Assembly: GCA_934754425.1 (NCBI GenBank)
Contig: CAKVIN010000007.1
Coordinates: 1-64,000, forward strand
Source: an uncultured Candidatus Melainabacteria bacterium
GTDB taxonomy: Bacteria; Cyanobacteriota; Vampirovibrionia; Gastranaerophilales; Gastranaerophilaceae
Direction of reading: 5' to 3'
DNA length: 64,000 bases
Shown: positions 51,825-60,936 of the stretch, one piece after another
How positions within the stretch are numbered: the stretch's first letter is position 1
Layout of the letters: every line of letters starts with the position of its first letter
Notes under the pieces: generated by a model
What the model saw: only the letters and a program-made list of their open reading frames with translations
Told to the model about the DNA's origin: nothing
The model's database searches: none
Program-made: the position numbers and the translations under genes

Positions 51825-52843
51825 TAATCTCTCCTTAATTTTTTATAAATAACAATTTTTCCATTTTCAATTAAAGCTTCTTCAGGGGTAAACTCATTTG
51901 TTTTTTGAACATAAGGTACGTTTAAAGTATCATTACGTCTGGCATACAATCCTGCAATTCTTAATTGAATAGCGTTTAGTTTTAATGCTCTTACTTTAGA
52001 AGTTATGTTTCCGTGTGAACCGGCATGAGCAATACCGCCTAAAATACCCCAAACAGTGATATCACCGCCTGCTACAATTTCACTTCCAGGGTGAGCATCA
52101 CCAATAATCAAAATATTTCCTTCGTAACTAACAGTTTGTCCGGAACGTAGTGTTTGATTTATATATAATGTTGGCAAACTTTCTGTGCTTACAGAATTTT
52201 CTGTTGCTCCTTCCGGTAAAACATCACCGGTATCTAAAAGAATATATTTACTTGAATCTTCAGCTTTAAATAAACCTTCGTTTGCTGCTAAAGCTTCAAA
52301 ATCGTTGCTTAAATGCTCAGATGGAATGATTTCAGACAATTCTTCCATAGATTGTTCGTCATAAATATCTTCAATCCCGTCAGTTGTTTCAATTGGGCCG
52401 GATACTGATGTAAAATCGGCATCAGCATGAACTTCTACAGTCTTATTTTCATCAACCTGTTCATCAACTTTTTCTTCTACAGGTTCTTCTGTTTTTACAA
52501 GAACAGCTTCTTCTTTTACTTCATCAGATGGTGTGCAAACAATTGCCGATTCAGTTGTGTCTGAAAGTTCTGAAATAATTATACCTAAACTAACGGCAGA
52601 AGCCTCAGTTTGCTCAGAATTTGTATCAATAAAAGCGATACTTGCATCCATTGACTCAATCAAAGCCTTAATACTAAGAAGTTGAGATTGTTTTAAATCA
52701 AGATTACCTAATTTTAAACAAACATTTTTACCTTTAACATCCGGATGTTCCATTATTGAGCTAAGTTCAAATACAAGCTGTGTAGTATTTTTAGCATCAC
52801 TTAGGTCTATAATGAACCCATTTTCTACAAAACCTTTTTCCAT
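51824..52843 (-). CDS. minC: MinC septum inhibitor
   Basis: 339 residues. N-terminal FtsZ-inhibitory domain at 1-105 ('KGKNVCLKLGNLDLKQSQLL'). A Glu/Asp/Val-rich linker of about 110 residues follows. The C-terminal beta-helix is 'LRSGQTVSYEGNILIIGDAH' plus 'GSEIVAGGDITVWGILGGIA' and 'LRIAGLYA'. The linker is longer than in E. coli MinC (231 residues). First gene of minCDE. Confidence 0.95.
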   Translation of the reverse strand: MEKGFVENGFIIDLSDAKNTTQLVFELSSIMEHPDVKGKNVCLKLGNLDLKQSQLLSIKALIESMDASIAFIDTNSEQTEASAVSLGIIISELSDTTESAIVCTPSDEVKEEAVLVKTEEPVEEKVDEQVDENKTVEVHADADFTSVSGPIETTDGIEDIYDEQSMEELSEIIPSEHLSNDFEALAANEGLFKAEDSSKYILLDTGDVLPEGATENSVSTESLPTLYINQTLRSGQTVSYEGNILIIGDAHPGSEIVAGGDITVWGILGGIAHAGSHGNITSKVRALKLNAIQLRIAGLYARRNDTLNVPYVQKTNEFTPEEALIENGKIVIYKKLRRD

Positions 52844-53106
52844 TTATAATTCCCAAATAAGTCTACAACAATTTAAAGAATATCTTAAATATTGTTTCAA
52901 TTCAATAAAGTATGACACAATGTAAAGTTTGAGAATAGAACAGATAGGAGAGAAAATTAACAAAAAATGTGGCTTTTTATAATTAAAAATGTACATATAA
53001 TATCTTGCTAAAATAATTATAAAAATAAAAACTCATTTGAAGAAATGATTTATTTATACAAGATTTTTGTTACCATCTTGCCTAAGGTTTAATATAGGAG
53101 AGTTTT

Positions 53107-53427
53107 ATGATTTTAACAAACATTGAAAATGTTCCTGGCAAGAAAATTGTCGGACAATATGGTATGGTAACCGGAAGTACAGTAAGAGCAAAACATGCCG
53201 GAAAAGATATGTTAGCTGGTTTTAAGAACTTTTTTGGTGGAGAAATTAAAGGTTATACAGAATTGATGGAAGAATCCAGAAACGAATCTACACAAAGAAT
53301 GATTATGCAAGCACAAAAATTGGGTGCAAATGCAATAATAAATGTAAGATATGCAACTTCAGCAATTACAGTAGGTGCTGCAGAAGTTTTTGCTTATGGT
53401 ACAGCAGTTAAAGTAGAAGATATGTAA
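53107..53427 (+). CDS. YbjQ/UPF0145 family protein
   Basis: 106 residues. 'VTGSTVRAKHAGKDMLAGFK', 'GGEIKGYTELMEESRNESTQ', 'KLGANAIINVRYAT' and 'EVFAYGTAVKV' are the family's conserved blocks. YbjQ proteins form pentamers; function unknown. TAGGAGAG site upstream. Followed by a paralogue. Confidence 0.92.
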   Translation: MILTNIENVPGKKIVGQYGMVTGSTVRAKHAGKDMLAGFKNFFGGEIKGYTELMEESRNESTQRMIMQAQKLGANAIINVRYATSAITVGAAEVFAYGTAVKVEDM

Positions 53428-53454
53428 GAATATTTACGAATTTTTGGTGATGAA

Positions 53455-53904
53455 ATGGATTTAATAATAGCAATTATCTCTTTGATTTTATGCTACTTTA
53501 TTGGTAGAAAAATCGAAAAAGATCATTATAAAAGCATAAGAGCAAGAGAATTAAAGTTATACAAAAAGCGTTACGTCAGTTTTTCAAAACAGACTGTTAA
53601 TCCGGCAAAAGTAAAAAGCGTCGTGCTTGTTAGCGGAAATGTTGTGATTGGTTGTGATCATTTTAAAGCTTTTTTAGCTAGCTTAAGAAATATTTTCGGT
53701 GGTAATGTTTCTGCGTATGAATCTTGTTTAGATAGAGGCAGAAGAGAAGCGTTGTTGAGAATGAGAGAAAAGGCTAATGCTTTAGGCGCAAATGTTGTGA
53801 TTAATGTAAAATTAGAAACCGTTAATATTGATCCTTTGGGTGGCAAAAATCATCCGAGAGTATCAGTAATTGCATATGGAACAGCAGTAATTTATGGACA
53901 ATAA
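53455..53904 (+). CDS. Membrane-anchored YbjQ-like paralogue
   Basis: 149 residues: an N-terminal hydrophobic helix (1-17, 'MDLIIAIISLILCYFIG'), a basic linker, then the YbjQ domain ('FGGNVSAYESCLDRGRREAL', 'ANALGANVVINVKLET', 'VIAYGTAVI'). It ends with an 11-nt overlap on the M48 peptidase gene. Probably the membrane member of a pair with the preceding gene. Confidence 0.82.
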   Translation: MDLIIAIISLILCYFIGRKIEKDHYKSIRARELKLYKKRYVSFSKQTVNPAKVKSVVLVSGNVVIGCDHFKAFLASLRNIFGGNVSAYESCLDRGRREALLRMREKANALGANVVINVKLETVNIDPLGGKNHPRVSVIAYGTAVIYGQ

Positions 53905-54712
53905 TGCATTTGATTATTCTGATGACGAATTAGAACAGGCTAAAAAAATAATTTTTGATGAAACAAATGTTACTAATTCAAATCCATTGAGCGATTTATT
54001 GCAAATTCTTATTAAAATTGTTGCATTTATTTTGCTGATTTATTTTACGATGTATTTCGGCTTCACTGTTTTTATAAAAACAATGAGTGTGGATACTCAA
54101 ATTAAGCTTGAAAACTTTTTATCACAAAGTAATTCTTTTGAAACAGTAAAGATTGCTCAAAAAGATAAAGAGCGTTTAATAAATGTAAAAAATAATATTT
54201 TAGCGATAGATAAAGAATATCCAAAAACTTCTAACCTGAATATTTATATAATTAAAGAAGATTATTTGAATGCTTTTTGTGCGCCAAACGGAAATATTTA
54301 TATAACACAAAAATTGTACAATCTATTAAAGCAAGATGGTGAGTTGATGTTTATATTGGCGCATGAAATGTCACATTATAGAGATAAAGACCATTTGCTT
54401 GGGCTTAGAACTGAACTCGCAGGTAAATTTGTTGTTATTATAATGTCAGCATTATCAAATAATCAACAAAATTTTAGCAACATAATTGCCGGAGCAATTG
54501 ATTTGTCAAACTTGAAATACTCAAGAAATATTGAGAGTAAATGTGACAAATACGCTTCTAATATAGTTATGCGAAAATATTCTACAATTAAGCCGGCAAC
54601 AGATGCACTAAAACTTTTAAAAGATGATTCGCCAGATATGATGATTGATGCATTTTCTACGCATCCTAATTTGGATAGAAGAATAAAACTTATAGAACAA
54701 AATCAAGATTAA
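53894..54712 (+). CDS. M48-family membrane metallopeptidase
   Basis: 272 residues. One membrane helix at about 38-62. Zinc motif H157-E-M-S-H161, third ligand in 'SRNIESKCDKYA' (Glu), and 'STHPNLDRRIKLI', typical of M48C/HtpX-Oma1-like proteases ('ThP....Ri..l'). Likely membrane-bound protease in quality control. Coupled to two YbjQ genes, which suggests a shared job. Confidence 0.88.
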   Translation: MDNNAFDYSDDELEQAKKIIFDETNVTNSNPLSDLLQILIKIVAFILLIYFTMYFGFTVFIKTMSVDTQIKLENFLSQSNSFETVKIAQKDKERLINVKNNILAIDKEYPKTSNLNIYIIKEDYLNAFCAPNGNIYITQKLYNLLKQDGELMFILAHEMSHYRDKDHLLGLRTELAGKFVVIIMSALSNNQQNFSNIIAGAIDLSNLKYSRNIESKCDKYASNIVMRKYSTIKPATDALKLLKDDSPDMMIDAFSTHPNLDRRIKLIEQNQD

Positions 54713-54770
54713 TATAGAAATTTGCAAAATCTTAATGTTACAACTCTAATCCTAAATCACCTTTTTGTTA

Positions 54771-54776
54771 TATAAT
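54771..54776 (+). promoter_or_regulatory. Candidate -10 box for kdsD
   Basis: Perfect TATAAT shortly before the first ATG of the frame; transcription starting from it would exclude the ATG at 54781 and favours 54802. No clear -35. Confidence 0.35.
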
Positions 54777-54801
54777 AGAGATGAAAATAAGGAGCTTAGA
54801 C

Positions 54802-55785
54802 ATGATTATGGCAACTCAACAATCACAAAAAGAATCTGACAGACAATCTGCAATAAAAACGATTGATTCAGAAATAAAAGCAATTGAAGAATTAAAACAT
54901 TCATTAGATTCTGTAAGTCTTACACAAGCTCTTGATTTCATGCAAAATTCAAAAGGCAGAATAATAATTACCGGCATGGGGAAATCCGGTCATATCGGAA
55001 AGAAAATTGCAGCTTCTCTCGCTTCAACCGGTACACCATCATTTTTTGTGCATCCGGCAGAAGCCAGTCACGGCGATTTAGGTATGATTACCGAAGATGA
55101 TGTTGTTATTGCAATATCTAATAGTGGTGAATCTCGTGAATTAGTAGATATATTAAATTATTGCAAAAGATTTGGAATAAAACTTATTGCTATAACAAAA
55201 AATGCAGAAAGTTCTTTAGGAAAAGCCGGAGATGTTATATTGCTTTTACCTAATAACGGGGAAGCTTGCCCTCTTGGTTTAGCTCCAACCAGTTCCACTA
55301 CCGCTACATTGGTTTTGGGGGATGTTTTGACTATAGGCATGATAGAACGCAAAGGGTTCTCTAAAGAAGATTTTAATGACCGTCATCCGGGAGGCAAATT
55401 AGGTTCTATCTTAAAACGTGTATCTGATTTGATGCATACAGGTCAGGATATGCCGATTCTTGATGAAAATTCTAATATGCAAGCAGTATTATTAGAAATG
55501 ACGTCTAAACGACTTGGATGTGTAGGGTTTATAAATCAAGCAGGTGATTTAACAGGAATTTTAACAGACGGCGATTTAAGAAGATGTTTGTCATCTAAGA
55601 TTTTAGAAGAAAAAGCCGTAGATTTAATGACCAAAAATCCGAAAACAATTACTCCAAACGCAATGAGTGCAGAAGCTTTAAAAATTATGCATGATAAAAA
55701 AATTACGAATTTATTTGTTGTTGAAAATAATAAACCGGTCGGAGTAATTCATATTCACGATTTGTTAAATAATGGTGTTGCTTAA
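54802..55785 (+). CDS. kdsD: Arabinose-5-phosphate isomerase (KpsF/GutQ family)
   Basis: About 327 residues. SIS domain with 'GRIIITGMGKSGHIGKKIAA', 'HPAEASHGDLGMI' and 'ISNSGESRELVDIL', followed by two CBS domains ('DLMHTGQDMPILDENSNMQA', 'LMTKNPKTITPNAMSAEALK'). It converts ribulose-5-P to arabinose-5-P for Kdo synthesis, indicating an outer membrane with LPS. Start chosen at 54802, which has AAGGAG 7 nt upstream, over the in-frame ATG at 54781 (M10 at 54808 is also possible). Confidence 0.93.
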   Translation: MIMATQQSQKESDRQSAIKTIDSEIKAIEELKHSLDSVSLTQALDFMQNSKGRIIITGMGKSGHIGKKIAASLASTGTPSFFVHPAEASHGDLGMITEDDVVIAISNSGESRELVDILNYCKRFGIKLIAITKNAESSLGKAGDVILLLPNNGEACPLGLAPTSSTTATLVLGDVLTIGMIERKGFSKEDFNDRHPGGKLGSILKRVSDLMHTGQDMPILDENSNMQAVLLEMTSKRLGCVGFINQAGDLTGILTDGDLRRCLSSKILEEKAVDLMTKNPKTITPNAMSAEALKIMHDKKITNLFVVENNKPVGVIHIHDLLNNGVA

Positions 55786-55797
55786 AGGATAAAAATT

Positions 55798-56667
55798 ATG
55801 GATATAATTACAGAAAAAAAGGTTGCAGCATTTTTATCGATAACATCAAATGCTTTGGTTATTTCTTTCAAAGTTGTTGCGGGAATTCTATCCGGAAGTA
55901 TAAGTATTATTTCAGAGGCGATTCATTCTTTATCTGATTTTTTAGCATCTGTGTTAACTTTCTTTGCGGTAACTCGTTCTGCTGAGCCTGCAGACAAAGA
56001 TCATCCGTTTGGTCACGGTAAATATGAAGATATGTCCGGATTTGTAGAAGGTGGATTAATAATATTTGCTGGACTTTATATTATATATGAAGCATCTGAA
56101 AAACTCATCCATGGATATTATCAACAAACAGAAACAACAATTGGCATACTTGCAATGGGATTTGCTGTTATTGCGAATTTTCTAGTAAGTCGATACCTTT
56201 TTTATGTAGCAAAAAAATCTGATTCAATTTCATTATATGCAGATGCAAAACACTTAAGCACGGATATTTATTCATCTTTAGGAGTTTTTCTTGGTTTGTT
56301 GTTAATTAAAATAACCGGTTTAGCAATTTTAGACCCGATTATAGCATTATTTGTTGCTTTAATAATATTAAAAGCCGGCTTTTCAATTTCTAAAGAAACA
56401 TTGAATAATCTATTAGATGGTTCAATTCCAGCGGAAGATATCCATAAAATAGAAGCTATTATTGAAAAGAATTCTAATGTAAAAGGATGTAAAAGTATAA
56501 GAGGTCGAAAATCAGGACAATGCAAAGAAATAGAAATCACTCTTTTATTTGACCCTGATATGAAACTTTCTTGTTGTCATAATATATGCGATCAGGTTGA
56601 AAGCTCTATTAAAAATGAATTCGAAAATGTTTATGTAACAATTCACGCAGAGCCGTTTTATGGATAA
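55798..56667 (+). CDS. Cation diffusion facilitator transporter
   Basis: 289 residues, six membrane helices. The metal-site motifs are 'SEAIHSLSDFLASVLTFFAV' and 'HPFGHGKYEDMSGFVEGGLI', with 'ADAKHLSTDIYSSLGVFLGL' in TM5; cytoplasmic C-terminal domain about 205-289. Exports Zn2+, Mn2+ or Fe2+ in exchange for H+. It lies 12 nt after kdsD, so probably cotranscribed. Confidence 0.92.
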   Translation: MDIITEKKVAAFLSITSNALVISFKVVAGILSGSISIISEAIHSLSDFLASVLTFFAVTRSAEPADKDHPFGHGKYEDMSGFVEGGLIIFAGLYIIYEASEKLIHGYYQQTETTIGILAMGFAVIANFLVSRYLFYVAKKSDSISLYADAKHLSTDIYSSLGVFLGLLLIKITGLAILDPIIALFVALIILKAGFSISKETLNNLLDGSIPAEDIHKIEAIIEKNSNVKGCKSIRGRKSGQCKEIEITLLFDPDMKLSCCHNICDQVESSIKNEFENVYVTIHAEPFYG

Positions 56668-56724
56668 TATTAAAACTAAGAATCTTGCTTTACAAATAAT
56701 GCTTATGTTAAAATTTTAAGTATT

Positions 56725-58338
56725 ATGATTACAACAGAAAATTTAACAGTACGTTTTGGGAAAGACCCATTATTTGAAAATGTAAATATAAAATTTGCAG
56801 AAGGAAATTGTTACGGACTTATTGGTGCAAACGGAGCCGGAAAAAGTACTTTTTTGAAAGTGTTATCCGGTGATTTGGAGCCTACAAGCGGGCATGTGCA
56901 TATTAAAAAAGGACAACGAATTTCTGTATTGAAGCAAAATCACTTTGAATTTGATGATTTTACGGCAATTGACACAGTCATTATGGGAAATAAGCATCTT
57001 TATGATGTTATGAAAGAAAAAGATGCTTTGTATATGAAGCCCGATTTTAATGATGAGGATGGCATTCGTGTTGCTCATTTAGAAACAGAATTTGCGGAGA
57101 TGGACGGGTGGCAGGCTGAATCGGATGCGTCTTCGCTTCTTAATGATTTAGGTATTCCTCAAGAATTGCACTATTCATTGATGAAAGATTTGTCCGGTAG
57201 CGAGAAAGTGCGTGTATTGTTAGCTCAAGCTTTATTTGGCACACCGGATATTCTTCTTTTGGATGAACCTACAAACCACTTGGATTTGGCGACAATTACT
57301 TGGTTAGAAGACTTTTTGATTGATTTTCCAAATACAGTTATTGTAGTTTCACACGACAGAAAATTTTTAGATAGAATTTGTACACATATTGCGGATATTG
57401 ATTTTAGAAATATTCAGCTTTATACAGGTAATTATTCTTTCTGGACACAGGCTAGTGCGTTGATTATGAAACAAAAAGAAGAGCACAATAAAAAATTGGA
57501 AGAAAAGGCGGAAGAATTTAGAAAATTTATCGCAAGATTTAGTGCGAACGCATCAAAAGCGAAACAAGCGACTTCTCGAAAAAATATGTTGGAAAAATTG
57601 ACTTTGGAAGATATAAAACCTTCAACAAGAAAATATCCTAGTATAAATTTCAAGTTTTCAAAAATCCCTGGAAAAGATGTGTTGAATGTTCAAGGTTTGA
57701 AAAAATCTGTGAATGATGAACTTTTGATAAAGGCTTTGTCATTTGATGTAAGGCAAGGTGAAAAAATTGCATTTATTTCTCAAAATCAATTGGCGGTTAC
57801 AACACTTTTTGAAATCTTAGAAGGTAAAATTAAACCGGATGAAGGTACTGTAACTTGGGGTGTTACGGCAACTCATTCTTATTGCCCTAAAGATAACAAC
57901 GAATTCTTTGATACGGATAAAAATATTATTCAATGGCTTGCACAATATTCTCAAGAACAACACGTAAGTTTTTTGAGAGGATATTTAGGTAGAATGCTAT
58001 TTTCCGGTGAAGATGCTGAAAAACAAGTTAAAGTATTGTCAGGTGGGGAAAAAGTTCGTTGTATGTTTGCTAAAACAATGATAGAAGAATCAAATGTTTT
58101 AATTTTTGACGAGCCTACCAACCATTTGGATTTGGAAGCTATAACGTCATTAAATAATGCTTTGATTGATTATACAGGAACTGTTTTATTTACTTCTCAA
58201 GATTATCAGTTTATAAACACTGTAGCGGATAGAATTATTGAAATTACGCCAAGCGGATATTTGAATTATCAAATGAGGTATGAAGATTATCTTAATAATG
58301 CGGATGTTCAGAAGCGTAGAGCGTTAATGTATAAATAG
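56725..58338 (+). CDS. ABC-F protein with a degenerate second ATP site
   Basis: 537 residues, two ABC cassettes without membrane domains. Cassette 1 is intact: 'GANGAGKST', signature 'LSGSEKVRV', Walker B 'ILLLDEPTNHLD'. Cassette 2 has an intact signature ('LSGGEKVRC') and Walker B ('VLIFDEPTNHLD'), but its Walker A region reads 'FISQNQLAVTTLFEIL', with no GxxGxGK core and no Lys. The linker (about 245-305) is helical and basic. ABC-F proteins act on the ribosome (translation factors or antibiotic protection). Confidence 0.92.
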   Translation: MITTENLTVRFGKDPLFENVNIKFAEGNCYGLIGANGAGKSTFLKVLSGDLEPTSGHVHIKKGQRISVLKQNHFEFDDFTAIDTVIMGNKHLYDVMKEKDALYMKPDFNDEDGIRVAHLETEFAEMDGWQAESDASSLLNDLGIPQELHYSLMKDLSGSEKVRVLLAQALFGTPDILLLDEPTNHLDLATITWLEDFLIDFPNTVIVVSHDRKFLDRICTHIADIDFRNIQLYTGNYSFWTQASALIMKQKEEHNKKLEEKAEEFRKFIARFSANASKAKQATSRKNMLEKLTLEDIKPSTRKYPSINFKFSKIPGKDVLNVQGLKKSVNDELLIKALSFDVRQGEKIAFISQNQLAVTTLFEILEGKIKPDEGTVTWGVTATHSYCPKDNNEFFDTDKNIIQWLAQYSQEQHVSFLRGYLGRMLFSGEDAEKQVKVLSGGEKVRCMFAKTMIEESNVLIFDEPTNHLDLEAITSLNNALIDYTGTVLFTSQDYQFINTVADRIIEITPSGYLNYQMRYEDYLNNADVQKRRALMYK

Positions 58339-58498
58339 ATAAATATGTTAACTGTATTCAAAATAAAAGATTAAAAAAAAATACTTATAAGCATGTATTT
58401 TAAGGGAAAAACAGGATTTTACTAATTGATTTTTGCAAGTGTTTGTAATACATTTATTGTGTATATAAAAAAGCTTTAAAAAAGGAGGAAGCTATATT

Positions 58499-60097
58499 AT
58501 GGAAACATACGGAATTGAAAAATTTGGTATTATCGGACCAAAAGCAGTTCACAGAAACTGGACACCTGCTCAGTTAACAGAAGCTGCTTTAAGATTAGGT
58601 GAAGGCTCTTTGAGCAACACTGGTGCTTTGGTTGTTACAACTGGTAAATACACTGGTCGTTCACCTAAAGATAAATTTATTGTTGATACAGAATCTATCC
58701 ACAACGATATTGCTTGGGGAAAAGTAAACAGACCTATCAGCAGAGAAAAATTCAACTCAATCAAGGGTAAAATTGCATCTTACTTACAAAACAGAGAAGT
58801 ATTTATTTTCGATGGTTTTGCAGGTGCTGACAAAACTTATACTCAAAAATTCAGAGTTATCAACGAATTAGCAAGCCAAAACATGTTCATCCACGAATTG
58901 TTAATCAGACCAACTGCTGAAGAATTATCAAACTATGGTGAACCTGATTACACAATCCTTTGTGCTCCTGGTTTCAAATGTGATCCGGAAGTTGATGGTG
59001 TAAATTCAGAAGCTTGTATCGCTATCGACTATGAAGCTCATGAAATTATTATTTGTGGTTCTCAATACTCTGGCGAAATCAAAAAATCTGTATTCGCAAC
59101 TATGAACTATGTTATGACTAAGAAAAATGTTCTTCCTATGCACTGTTCAGCTAACATGGACCCTGCAACTGGTGAAACAGCAGTATTCTTTGGTCTTTCA
59201 GGTACTGGTAAAACTACTTTATCAGCAGACCCTAACCGTAAGTTAATCGGTGACGATGAACACGGTTGGTCTCCAGATGGTGTATTCAACTTTGAAGGCG
59301 GTTGCTATGCAAAATGTATTCACCTTTCTGCTGAAAATGAACCAGATATTTACAATGCTATTAAATTCGGTTCATTGGTTGAAAATGTTATTATGGACCC
59401 AGAAACAAGAGAATTTGATTTTGAAGATGGTTCTTTAACTGAAAATACTCGTGTTGGTTATCCAATCAATTACATCAACAATGCTCAAATTCCTTCTAAG
59501 GGCGGAATTCCAAAAGTTGTTATCTTCTTAACAGCTGATGCATTTGGTGTATTGCCTCCAATCTCAAGATTAGACAAAAACGCTGCTATGTACCACTTTG
59601 TAACTGGCTTCACTTCTAAATTAGCTGGTACTGAAAGAGGTGTTACAGAACCACAACCTACATTCTCAACATTATTCGGTGAACCATTCATGCCAATGGA
59701 TGCTTCAGTATATGCAAAAATGTTAGGTGACAAACTTGACCAATACGGAACTAAAGTTTACTTAGTTAACACTGGTTGGGCAGGCGGTTCAGCTGCTTCT
59801 GGTGCTAAGAGAATGAAATTATCTTACACAAGAGCTATGGTAACTGCTGCATTAAATGGTTCATTTGATTCAATCGAATTCAAACACCACGATGTATTTA
59901 ATGTAGATTACCCAACATCTTGTCCAAATGTTCCAGACGAAATGCTTGATGCTCGTGGAATGTGGTCAGACAAGAAAGCTTATGACGAAGCTGCTAACAA
60001 ATTGGCTCAAATGTTTGCTGATAACTTCTCAGCTAAGTATCCAAACATGCCTGCTGAAATCGTTAACGCTGGTCCTAAAGCAGTTGCTAACGTATAG
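58499..60097 (+). CDS. pckA: Phosphoenolpyruvate carboxykinase (ATP)
   Basis: 532 residues. 'GKYTGRSPKDKFIVDT' opens the substrate site, the kinase 1a loop is 'FGLSGTGKTTLSADPNRKLI', followed by 'GDDEHGW', 'FNFEGGCYAKCI' and 'RVGYPINYI'. Interconverts oxaloacetate + ATP and PEP + CO2 + ADP; in gut fermenters often runs toward oxaloacetate. AAAGGAGGAAG is a very strong ribosome-binding site, and codon choice contains more C-ending codons (AAC, TTC, ATC) than neighbours, both signs of high expression. Confidence 0.98.
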   Translation: METYGIEKFGIIGPKAVHRNWTPAQLTEAALRLGEGSLSNTGALVVTTGKYTGRSPKDKFIVDTESIHNDIAWGKVNRPISREKFNSIKGKIASYLQNREVFIFDGFAGADKTYTQKFRVINELASQNMFIHELLIRPTAEELSNYGEPDYTILCAPGFKCDPEVDGVNSEACIAIDYEAHEIIICGSQYSGEIKKSVFATMNYVMTKKNVLPMHCSANMDPATGETAVFFGLSGTGKTTLSADPNRKLIGDDEHGWSPDGVFNFEGGCYAKCIHLSAENEPDIYNAIKFGSLVENVIMDPETREFDFEDGSLTENTRVGYPINYINNAQIPSKGGIPKVVIFLTADAFGVLPPISRLDKNAAMYHFVTGFTSKLAGTERGVTEPQPTFSTLFGEPFMPMDASVYAKMLGDKLDQYGTKVYLVNTGWAGGSAASGAKRMKLSYTRAMVTAALNGSFDSIEFKHHDVFNVDYPTSCPNVPDEMLDARGMWSDKKAYDEAANKLAQMFADNFSAKYPNMPAEIVNAGPKAVANV

Positions 60098-60134
60098 TCT
60101 GATATATTGAAGATTTGAGTTTAGCTCATTATAT

Positions 60135-60170
60135 AAAAACAAGGGTAGCCAAATGACTATCCTTGTTTTT
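60135..60170. terminator. Bidirectional terminator behind pckA
   Basis: AAAAACAAGGGTAG pairs with CTATCCTTGTTTTT (one G-U); A- and T-runs on the two sides. Lies between convergent genes. Confidence 0.88.
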
Positions 60171-60173
60171 TAT

Positions 60174-60845
60174 TTAAAAATTAAGCCATTCATTTACTTT
60201 TTGCATTTGAAGTATAAGTCTATTATTATCTCTTTCAAATTCAGAAAGTTTTTCATTAAATTCTTTTTCATCAGTTATACTTTTTAATGTTGAAATTTGT
60301 TTTTGAAGAATATCATCACTAATTTCTCCTTTAAATTTATGATTGAAGTCAAGTATATTATTAAGTTTTTTTGCTTCTTTTTCAAATTCAGCTTCTGTTT
60401 CATCTAATCTAATATGCATTTCTTCACTTATCATTTCTTGGTTAAACATCTTTCTTAATTTTTGCAATGTCGTATGTGTATCTGGTATTTCTTTATTTTC
60501 AGCTTTTGTTCCTGAATTATCATTTTTGTGAATTTCTTCCTTGATTTCTTTTTGGTTTGCATTATTAACTTCTTCTTGCTCTACAGTTTTAAAGAAATCT
60601 TCTATTTTATCATATAACTTTGGACAAGCACTCTTAATTTTGCTTAAGAAATTCGCACGTTCTTGACCATTAAGAGTACCATCTCCAATATTTTCGCCTT
60701 TTTCATTTTTAGCGCCTTCTGTATCGCACTCTTTAAAAATTGTGTTTAATTTCTTTAAATCTTTTGCTTTCACATTAACCCCTTGGTCATTTAAAAAAGC
60801 ATTCATACTGTTTATGTCTAGCTTAATGTTTGAAAAATCTACCAT
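60174..60845 (-). CDS. Hypothetical helical protein with an EF-hand-like loop
   Basis: 223 residues. Residues about 38-65 read 'ECDTEGAKNEKG' and 'ENIGDGTLNGQERANFL', an EF-hand-like calcium loop pattern (D-x-T/N-x-D/G followed by 'G-T-L-N-G-Q-E' and a helix). The rest (about 85-223) is charged and coiled-coil. No signal peptide. AAGGAG lies upstream. Calcium binding is a suggestion only. Confidence 0.65.
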   Translation of the reverse strand: MVDFSNIKLDINSMNAFLNDQGVNVKAKDLKKLNTIFKECDTEGAKNEKGENIGDGTLNGQERANFLSKIKSACPKLYDKIEDFFKTVEQEEVNNANQKEIKEEIHKNDNSGTKAENKEIPDTHTTLQKLRKMFNQEMISEEMHIRLDETEAEFEKEAKKLNNILDFNHKFKGEISDDILQKQISTLKSITDEKEFNEKLSEFERDNNRLILQMQKVNEWLNF

Positions 60846-60936
60846 ATTATTTTCTCCTTAATATTAATACAACCATCATGTATTACGGCAGATTTTCAAA
60901 AAACTTTAATAAAACAAGAGGAAAAGTTACAAATGT

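Noticed and set aside
54781..54801. Upstream ATG as start of kdsD
   Set aside because: The in-frame ATG at 54802 has the AAGGAG site at the correct distance; the upstream ATG follows a TATAAT box too closely to be transcribed with a leader.
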